Source: Unio delphinus (Eukaryota; Mollusca; Bivalvia; Unionida; Unionidae). Taken from it: DNA of 64,000 bases. Position numbers and translations under genes: made by a program. The notes under the pieces were generated by a model. The model searched no databases, was not told where the DNA came from, and was given only the letters and a program-made list of their open reading frames with translations. Location: positions 17,708,001-17,772,000 of the forward strand of contig JAQISU010000081.1 in assembly GCA_029339505.1 (NCBI GenBank), written 5' to 3'. Positions 51,401 through 61,918 of this stretch are shown here, one piece after another; position 1 is the stretch's first letter, and the number at the start of each line of letters is the position of its first letter.

Positions 51401-54400
51401 TCCCTCAAACGTTAAATAGACAGTATAAGTAAATTTAAACGGGCCCTCTTCTGACGTATCTCCCAAATCATCAAAGTAAACAATATCTTATTTTATACCC
51501 GAAGAGTATTTTGCCCAAAACTACCAATAGCTTATACTTCTGAATCTTTGTTGCACTATATGAACAGTATGTAGTTACTAATTTGCAACTCATCTTTGGC
51601 ATGACTTGTAAAGGAATGGCTAGGCTCCTTCTCCCATTGAAGCCAAGTTGATCGTCTTAATTTTACACAATGTACAAAACCCCTTTCGTTTACATAATGT
51701 ATCCTATTGCAGCCATTCCTTGTATTTCTCTTGTTCAAGCCAGATAGCGTTGAAAGAGCAAAGACCTGGCATTTTTAAACACTGAAGATGTAAATCGACT
51801 AAACAAATTTTGAATCCTCGAGTGTGTTAGAGTGAATTAGTGTAATGAACATTTTGATTGGCCAAAGCTGATGGACTCGTCCAATCAAATTGAACAATTC
51901 ATCAAAAGAAAGAAGCCAGGAAAACCAGCTACATCTGAAGCTAACGACCTTAGGCAATTTTATTTGTGACTTCCTTTGATAAAGTGTGTAGCCGTCTTGC
52001 TTTGATGAAGAGTGCATGTGCGACTGAAGTCACCGCCAAGGCCAACTTTGGATGGTCAAACAAAGCCTCTTTTGTTTTTGCGGCGGCAATTAAACTTAAC
52101 GGGTCATCAAAAGAAAGAAACGAGGATAACTAGATTACATCCGAATCGAACAACCTCAGATAATTTTATTTGTGATTCTGGAAAGAAATTTAAAAAATTG
52201 GGGATTATTTCAATTTTCAAAGACTTTTAAAGACCTCAGGGTAATATGCTCGATTTTCCCAAACTTTCAAGGCCTTGAAAATGCTACCTCATTTTTCCCA
52301 AACTCTCAAAGACCTTCAAAGACTATACGAACCCTGTACTGGTAATTAAAAATTAAATGTCGAGATGGTGAATAATGAACCTATGGACTATTGAAGACTT
52401 TTTTGTTTATGACATGTTATTGCATCTGATAGTAGAGCAAACAAATTCTTGTGCAGATCAGCAAGTTCATGGGGCAAGACTTGAAGCAAAACAGTTGCAT
52501 GAAGAAATGGCGGCCTCTCACACCTGAGAATTTAAAACTTTTTCGCATTGATTATAGCAATGGGTTTGGTACATACATCTGATCTCATTTCCCACTGGGC
52601 TACTGATGCGATATCAACTGCATACTTCAGCAAAAAAAATGAGTACGGGATACATTTCTAGCTATTTTAAGCAATTTACACCTGGCAGACAATGAGAAGA
52701 ATCTAGGTGACCCTTTACACAAAATCCACCCAATGATTGAGAAAGAAAACAAAATGAAGCATTGGCTGAGGTTTATTCACCAGATATGAACCTGTTTTGA
52801 TATAATAAATAACAGGTGAAACTTTTTCATGAACATTAATGACTGACTGGGGGTATAAACTTACTTCTGACATTCATTGGGCAGATATTTAAAAAAAGTG
52901 TTACCTTTCTCTTTACCTGTGATTTTCACAATTTAGATCTAGTATTGTGACAGACATAATATGTACACGTTTGAACTACAAAAGAATTAAACTATTTTTA
53001 GATATATTTCCATTATTTGTTGTTGTTTAACACCATTTTCCAGTATGCAATAGGCTATACATGGCATCCAGTTTTAATGGTGGAGGAAGAACCCGGGAAA
53101 ATCCCCCAAAAGAACCACGAACCCATGGAAAGCTACTGGCAAGCTTTTTCACATACCCCCAGTATCCTGACACCAGGCCAACCAGTCCTAACACTAACCT
53201 CTTAATGCCGAGTGTCAAACGAGGCAGCTGTTAGTACCATTTTTGTAAGTCCTTGGTATGACTCGGCCAGGTATCGAAACCACGATCTCCTGCTTCCACG
53301 GCGGATGTTGTAACCACTAGGCCACCAGAGCGGTCTCCTTATCCTAAGTAACAGCCATCAACAATCCTAAGCAACAGCCATCAACAAACTACGGAGCTGG
53401 TCAATGTTGTAGAACCAACATTACTGTGAATAAACTATTTCTTTTTTTCAATCAGTCTGACCTCCAAAATTAATAGGATTGGATGGTCCCTACCAGCAAC
53501 ATTTCTGGTAGATCATGTAGATTTAATATTATTATCCATAATACAAGTTTTTTCTTGATTCTGATCTTTGAACCACAAACATGAAAAGGATTTTTCCTTT
53601 CAAGCCATCCACAAAGTTTGGTAACCGTAAATGAAGGATTCTTCCTTACAAATGCAAGCCATCTATACAATTCACTAATGATAAAAAGTCTTTATCTAAA
53701 TCTGAAGATGAACTACGCTGGAAATAATTTTGGTGTGCTAAATAGGCATTATTTACACATACACTTTAAAGCTTCCTAGATGCAAAGTTCAAATAGTAAG
53801 ATGATGTTTTTCCCAGTGCCCAATATGCCAATCAAATTTACTTTAGTTTAACAACCATTCGTGTCAAACTGAAGAATCCAGCTGTTCTAATAGCTGTCTA
53901 CCTGAAAACAGACATGTTGTGACCAGTACAATTGAATCTCTACTAGAAGCATAACAAGTGTCATGACAAGCACTTTATGGATTAACTTACAAATAGTATA
54001 CTGCACAGATTACAATTTTATATGCATGACTTGCATACTGCAACCTCACAGCATCTCTGCAAACTTTGGTCGAGGTGGCATGTGACTACCATTTTTCATC
54101 TTTTGAACAATGTCCTGTCAAAGCCCAAATCAATAAGCATCTTCCCAATCAAAAGAACATGCCATCCACAAAGTTTGGTATTTGTAGATTGTAGTGATGA
54201 AGCTATATTGTAGACAGCAATAATCTTCTTTCATTCACATTGTTGTTTAAACCACAACATCACTAGAGTTCTCCTTGCCCCAAATGCAAGCTGGAGAACT
54301 TAAGTTGTTGTGCAAAATTGTTTCTTTTTGTATATTAATCTTTGAATTCAATCTTTGATCCAGAATTCTGCAGCACTGTTCCTTATCCCAAAGTGCAATC

Positions 54401-57400
54401 CATTTTATTTATGTGCACAAGTTATTGAGAGAAATGGACAACAGACAGAAAACATAATAGACCCTGCTTTATTTATGGTAGGCATATAAAGAGAAGGAAA
54501 AAAAACCACTTCAATTAAATTTTATGTGAGTACATAGGCATTTATACACATTTCTCCAACATTTCCTCAAACAACCATATCAAGACTCAGCAAGACATTC
54601 AATACTTTTACCACCACAAGTTACACCAATTTCCAGTTAAGCGTCATGAACTGTCATATACACGCCAACCCCTGACGTGGAATAAGCGTAATCCAAGTGG
54701 TCAAAAAGCGGAATCCAGGCAGAAAAAGCATAATCCACATACATGTTAAAATTTCAAGAAACAATTTATTTGCCCCTCTCATTTTTTTAACATCCTTTAC
54801 CGTTTCAAGTTTTCATATGTAGCACTTTTAGCTTTACACACATCGACTAGAAACCATCTTAAGCCTTTAAGCGCCAAATATTAAAATTCTTTCCACACGG
54901 CTGGAAATAGATGTTACGTGATGCTGCACTATTGTCTTAATATTTTGAGGATTCTGTTATATTTTGTTTTGGTCTTTTTGGTTGCCTTTTTCTAATTTAT
55001 CTGGGAAATATTTGAAAGGAGATATTTTTGCTCACATAAATGCATAGACTAAAATAAAATTACTTTTAAGCGACAAAATATTTTTAGACTGGTTCTGCAG
55101 CAAATATGAATTAGAACATAGAATCTGCGCATAAAGATTAAATTTGAAAAACCAGTCTGCTCTCTCCTCATTAAGCATACAGATGCTATAAATAGAATTC
55201 GAGGTCGACAGTAGAACCAGTTTATCTATAAAAAGAACATGATACTGTTAAGTCCACGGTCAAGCATATTCTTATATTGTAGTTACGTAAAAGCAGTCTT
55301 TTGTAAAATACGGTCTGTGGGATTAATGGAATGTTAATAATAACAAGAAAACAAATAATTGATTTTTTTGGGAGGTGGATATATCGAAAAAGCATAATCC
55401 ATATACGTTTAAGCGTAACGCGTAATATAGTGGGGGAAAAAAGCGTAATGATTACGCCAAAAGCGTAATGGTTGGCATGTATGCATATACTGCTATTCAT
55501 GACTTGGAAAACATGCATTTATTAATTGAGAAGGGTTATCCAAGAATGTGCAAGGAATGTTCAACTAAAAAGTTTGCATATTGCACACAGACCTAAATGA
55601 CCTCCTGAACAGCATCAGAAACTGCAGTTTCAAACAACAGGGAGCTCAACAGCTTCTTACTAGATCTCTCAATTTGATGTAATCTTTGTTGTGTTTTAAA
55701 AATCCCATATAATATGGTCATTTTTGGGGTAAAGTAAAAGGGTTTCCATTAATACATTAAAATTACAGCAATCCAATTGTTTCTTCGTTTCAACAACAAA
55801 AAAAAAACAACAAAATACAAATATCTTACCTTAATTTTGTCAAAGGAAAGGATATCCTTATCCTTGGAGGTCTTCTCCCTGGAACCTGCCCTAGATGATG
55901 TCTTCTCTGGGTTTTTCTCATCTGGCTTTTTCGAGGGTGAGGTAGTATCCTTCTCTTCAATTTTCTCTTTGTCCGCTCCATTTGCTGAGGACTTTTCCTC
56001 CATCTCAGTTGTTGATTTATCCTTCTCTGTGCTATCATTTTCTGCAGGCTTGTCTTTTTTCTCTTCAGGTTTCTCTTTTATATCTCCTTTTACAGTTACC
56101 ACTGGTCCTTTTTCTTTGTCCATGGCAACACTGCGATGTTTGTCTCCTGTGAAGGTAAAATTTGTTTTTCTATACATAAAATACTTGAACTTTTGTATAC
56201 ATTACTAGTCTCCATACCCTTATCAGTAATTCTCTATCCTAATCTTGTACACAATTCAAATCATTCTCCAATTTAATTTTCATCACCACTATAAATACTA
56301 CAAACTTTCTAAAACTTCAAGGCTTCAATCTTAAACAGTATGATAGATTCAGTATTCCCCAAGGATACTTCATAATGGCAGGCTTCCTCCCTATTAGTGC
56401 ATACAATTTCAATGACTGATGTGCCACAATTCACTTCTCAAGAAGGATGCCTGGCAGTGAACCTGAATCATGATACTGTCACTAAAAATACAAATTCCTT
56501 ACCTAGTCAAAATACTGTACAACTTCATACTGCTCTTGTGAGAAGGGAAGCTGCTAAATTTTTATAATAAAATATTACTGATAATTTTAGGGACAAAACT
56601 GGTATGCCCATTAGTGGTTGGCAGAAATCTTTAAATCATGTAAGAATTATAAATACTGTCAACAACACAATCTGATAGAATGACAAAGTATTACCCCTGC
56701 CAACACTTCGAAAGATAATTGTCTCTTTACTTGTATTCAAAGCATTTTCAAATGCAAAGTTCTATTTAAAAGTAACTCCAGTACTTTTTTGAGGAAAATA
56801 AAAATCATGCAGATATAAATATAAACATTTCCTCCACTGTGTCGGAAACTCTAACCTTTAATAATGGCCATAATTGCTTAATGTCAGTATGTGTTAACAT
56901 CAATGATATGAACTTTCAGGGCACCCACTACTTGATCATTGGGCAAATTCACAAATGTATTATTGCAACATTCAATAGAATAAGCATAATCCATTACAGA
57001 ACCATCAAAAATTATCTTGTGGTATACTTGTACATGCCAACCCCTGACAAGGAAAAAGCGCAATCCAAGTGGTCAAAAAGAGGAATCCAGGCAGAAAAAG
57101 CGTAATCCACACATAACAAGCTAAAATTTCAATAAACAATTATTTATTAGCCTCTCTCGTCTTTTCGCATCCTTTATTATTTCAAATTTTCATATGAAGC
57201 ACTTTTAGCTTTACACACACATCGACTAGAATCCATCTGAAGACTTTTAGTGCCAAATATTTTTTGGGACACGGCCTGAAATAGATGTCACATGATGCTG
57301 CACTCGTGTCTTCATATTTAGAGGATTGTTATTTTTTGATTCATTCTTTTTCTTTTCTTTTTCTAATACATCTGTGAAATTTTTGAAAGCCAAAGGAGAT

Positions 57401-60400
57401 ATTTTTGCTCTTCTATATGCATCAACTAAAATAAAATATACTTTTTACCGCCAAATACTTTTAGACTGGTTCAGCAGCAAATATGAATTTGAACAAAGAA
57501 TCTGCACATAAAGATTAAACTTAGAAACCCAGTCTGTTCTCTCTTTACTAAGATGTACAGATGCTATAAATAGAATTTGAGGTTGAAGGTAGAACTAGGT
57601 TTGCTATAAATAGAACATGATACTGTTAGGAGAGTGCTCGATAGTCCAAGTAAAAGCGTACTATTATCCTGTAGTTACGTAGTGCCGTCTTTTCTAAAAT
57701 ACAGTCTGTGGGATTGTTTTGTTTTGTTTTTAATGCTTTAACGCCATTTTTAAGCATAATATAGGCTATACATGGCGGCCAGTATTAATGGTGGAAGAAG
57801 AAACCGGAAAACCCCCGGAAAGAACCACCGACCCACGAGAAGCTACTGGCAAGCTTTCTCACATAACTACATTAGCCTAATCTTAGACTCGAACCCACGC
57901 AGACAGAGGTGAGATGGCAGTGATGTCTGTGGGATTAATGGAATGTTAATGAAAACGAGAAAACAAATACTTAATCTTTTTTTAAAAGTGGATTTACCGA
58001 AAAAAGTGTAATACATATACGTGTACACGTAATTTAGTGAAAAAAAAAGCATAATGATTACACCAAAAGCATAATGGTTGGCATGTATGTATACTGTCTG
58101 AAGCAGTATAAAATATTTTATTTCAAAACACATTAACATCTTGTGCATTAACATCTCGTAAAATCTATCATTCATGAAGCTGTAAAGAAGCAATCAATAT
58201 ATGAACACAAGAAAGTACTACATTTACTAGACCTTATAAATGCAACAACAACATGCTTGCTTTCAAATACCTCTCCCAAGTTCAATTCCTATTTAGAGCA
58301 TCTGCAAAGCCAAGCAACTTTCAGGTCAAAGTTTTGCAGGTTTCCTCCAGGTTCTCTGGTTTTCAGCATCTCCATAACTGTCTGAAGTGGACAACCATTT
58401 GAGCTCTCTAGTGGATTTTATGTACAATTAATGAAAAATGTATAGTTACAACTTTTAGACTTTTTCACTACTTTCAAAACTAAGTTACAACCTGAAGTAT
58501 GCCTTGTTCTATCTTTAGAGTGGTGATGTGAGGATGGTCCTCTAGCATGTCTGTGACTACTACTGCTGCTTAGTCCTCGTGCTGAATGTCTTCCACCACT
58601 ATGACCACGACTAGTGTGGCGATTATCGCGCAAATCTCTGCGACTCTCTCGCCTCCTGGTATCCCGCTTATCATCCCTTTTCACTTCCTTCTCATCCTTT
58701 TTATCAGTCTTATCATCTTTTTTATCATCTTTCTTCTCATCCTTTTTTTCTTCCTTCTTGACTAAAAAACAAAAAAATTCAACCTAAAGAGGCACCAAAG
58801 ACAATAATCAGTTTTGGCAAAACTTTTTGAGTAATGAAACTCAAGTTAAAAACTAAACAAGGTTTACTTATAAAAGTCCATGGACACAAGTACAAAAACA
58901 CAATGAAGAAAAAAACACAACACGGGTAGAAACACGTGTAGATGTGTTTTCATCTAATCACACATATATGATAGAACATACATAATCACATCATTGGTAA
59001 AGTATTCATCAACTGCACGACCAAAAATACAAACTGCAGTTTTTTTTAAAGATATATCAGATTAAGGAAAAATTGCTCAATATTTCACGAGATGTGTCTT
59101 CCTAACAGCATTTAAGAAACTCATTAATTGTATTTTTGTAGAGTAAAAAAAAGTATAAAGTCAAAGTATAAAGTCATAGTCTATTTCAACAGTCATATAA
59201 ATAACAATATCCTCATTGTTTTTGTCTAACTGTGCCTATATGAATAGGAAATTCTATCTAAATAGTGTGCATGTGTCCATTTTTTGTTTTTATTTCTCAA
59301 GAACATAACGAGCATTTTTCACATTCTAAAAGACTTATAACCATAATACTTTAAAGAGGTGATCCATTTACTACTTCATGCAAGATTTGAAAATTGTAAT
59401 CGATAAACACTTGTCAAAACTGCATAATAAATAAACATCACAGTATTCTGTGATATAAACACCTAACAAATTTCATCTTAACACATTAACCCCTATCGCC
59501 AAGTTTATGGGGCATGAGGTAGTAGCCTACTTCCAAGGTCTGTAGCATCAAGGTCATGCATGATACACTAAAGTAGGTGGTATTATAGAAAGGTATACAG
59601 ATTTAGCTCTACAATGATAGCAAATAATCTGCAATACAAAATACAGAGTGAAAAAAATAAATTTTTTCCACACAAAATTCACCCATGGTTGGAATCTAAT
59701 TTTGTGTCCAGATTTTAGACTTTATGGTCTCAGATCTAAGGCAGACCGGTCTGAAGTGCACACAGACAGGTGAACCTGTGCAAAATGTAGGATACGGTGG
59801 ACATTTTGCATAAAGAGTCTTCTCCATACGAAAATTATGGGTCTGTTAAGCAAAAGATAGAAAGAATGAACTCCAACTTTTCGCCTTCTGCTCATGCACC
59901 AGCAAACTAACCAATGGAAATTGCTTGCAAGTCTATTAGGATGTATTCAGAAATAGTCCCCAAAATGTGTTTCCTTCTCGCATTTCATGCAAAAACAGCA
60001 ACAATCTCCAGGGGTTAATGTGTTAACAAAGTATCTCTCTAATGAAAAGTGGCCCAATTCATCATATTCAGAAAGTTCAAATTATTAAGGTTGATCTAGG
60101 AGACCCACTTGAAGTGGCATGGCAACACAGTTGAGCATGAACATGAATGCGCCCATGAAAATAAATACAACTTATGGAAATGAAAAATTCTTTTTACTTA
60201 AACTGGCGTACATTTTTAATTTTTGGTTTAAAATTTAGCTTTTAGAATAATGATTTGATAATCAAAATGATTAAATAGAATCACAATGGTTGGTAGGGAT
60301 GCAATAAAGAAATCAGATTAAATGCGTGTTATCAACATTCATTTAGTTCATGAGATCCAAAACTTGCATTAGGTAATTAATCAAAAGATTCTCATCACCA

Positions 60401-61837
60401 CTTATTGATACAAATTCCATGTCTTGAAATGAGGGTAAATTTTAAAGCAACAAACCTTCCTCCTTCTTGGAGGATGGAGATTTCTTGTCTTCTGCTTTCT
60501 TGGCTGCAGGTGTAGATTTGCTTGTGGGAGTTCCAGGTTCATGTTTAGCCTGGAACAAAAATTTTAAAATGTGAAAATCTGAAATCCCCTTCCCTAAAAT
60601 CTGTCAATTGTTGACCAAAATACATGAACTCAAAATGAAATCGGTACTATAAAATAATTTTCCATCTCTAAATCTTTAAACAAATATGTGTGTGCTCACT
60701 AAACCCTTTGATAAGCAAAATATATCTTTTTACAAAGAAAAAAAAAGGAAGGAAAATTCACTTTGAAAATATGGCCCTCATTACACTGCACCATATAATC
60801 AAGATTAATAGTTTTGTAATTATTGTCATCCAGTAATGTTATACATGGCTATTCTTAGGTATACCCAATTCTACCACAAGAGTCTCTTCATACCCATACC
60901 TACATAAAAGCCAAAGCATTATCACATACTGAAGTGGTCAATCAGAATAGGTTGTGACCATGGTTTTCACTCAAAAGAGGTTTTATGTCCCAAACTAGAA
61001 CATCAATCATCCAGGTATGATGGAAAGGAACAAACTGTGTTGGTGTTCAGAGGACAGCCTGAATTTTTGACAAGAATTCAATACATCAATTAGTGTACTC
61101 TGGTTTGGTACCATTTAAAATTTGTTAAATTCGTGTTAGAACTGTTATACCAAGAGATTGCAAATATTGGACACAGACAACAGTTTTTACTGAAATAGAC
61201 CATTCCAGAAAGTAGAACTGGACAGCAAGCAAGGCAATAGTTTATATCTTCATTTTGCATTGAAATGCCAATAATGTGACAGTGTTAGGGACCTCATGGC
61301 GACAATCGGGTTAGAAACTATAATTCAATTCAATGATGCATTTTTTTAAATCTTAATAAAATCTGAAGAAAAGTTTAAACAAATGCGATGGTCTGTGAAT
61401 CATATTGTCATAATTTGTAAAACTTTCAAGAACAATCAATTTTCTTTAAGAATTTAATTGATCATGTAAGCTTTTTTTGACAATTGTAACAAAGTAAAGA
61501 TGAACAGCTAGAGTAGCTTTTTTCTTTGTGCTAATAATAATGCTAATAAAATAGAACAGAAGTAACATCCTGAATTTTCTTGAATTTGTTCCAATTTGTT
61601 TTCCAGCGAGACTAATGCAGTTCAACCACATGCTGAGCTTATTAACATTTAAACTTAGAAACATTATGGGATATACAAAGACTACATTTATTTCCATGCC
61701 AGACTAAGTGTGCCATACAAGGGATCAGGAAAATGGGAATATAAAATAGTACAAGCAGAGCAACCAGTACAGTTGAGAGAGAGCATCTAATTTTTGTTCA
61801 TTTTCATTACATATATATATATATATAGATAATTGAG

Positions 61838-61918
<81 letters not shown>

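Larger units (their letters stand above)
49936..53015 (+). mobile_element. piggyBac-like element (copy C), split by a hAT element
   Basis: Colinear with copy B: GGTAAGCAGCAATGTATACA, GAGCACATAGTACCTGG, a 65-residue ORF at 50123-50320 starting [20 protein letters not shown] and including [18 protein letters not shown], then after the hAT insertion 52337-53010. Near 52650-52745 a frame reads [18 protein letters not shown], piggyBac-like. The left terminus is not recognisable and the right end is cut by a SINE at 53020, so it is inactive. Confidence 0.72.
23545..55829 (-). other. 32-kb SAFB intron, transposon-rich
   Basis: Lies between the SFDKIK exon (55830-56146) and the coiled-coil exon (23381-23544). 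It contains the elements listed separately and the candidate 43-bp exon. Stretches with no identified content include about 27360-29115, 38130-38690, 38740-41340, 42810-43140, 44470-45050, 45460-46330 and 53345-54650. Long ORFs inside it belong to transposons or show no domain. Confidence 0.85.
56147..58491 (-). other. SAFB intron with MITE and SINE
   Basis: 56147-57030 holds nothing recognised. 57030-58092 is the second GCRTAAT MITE with a SINE inside. 58093-58491 is plain intron. Confidence 0.7.

Noticed and set aside
53470..54420. Possible tandem array with CCACAAAGTTTGGTA and CAAATGCAAGCCAT motifs
   Set aside because: The motif recurs two or three times at uneven spacing with poor surrounding similarity; not enough to define a repeat.
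55222..55518. 98-codon minus ORF, similar to one at 57867-58193
   Set aside because: Both lie in copies of the same MITE and differ by frameshifts; similarity reflects repeat DNA, not a protein.
55777..56208. Longest plus-strand ORF (143 codons)
   Set aside because: It is the antisense of the SAFB exon 55830-56146; the minus strand has the conserved SFDKIK protein and correct splice sites. The Ser/Phe-rich composition is the complement of Lys/Glu codons.
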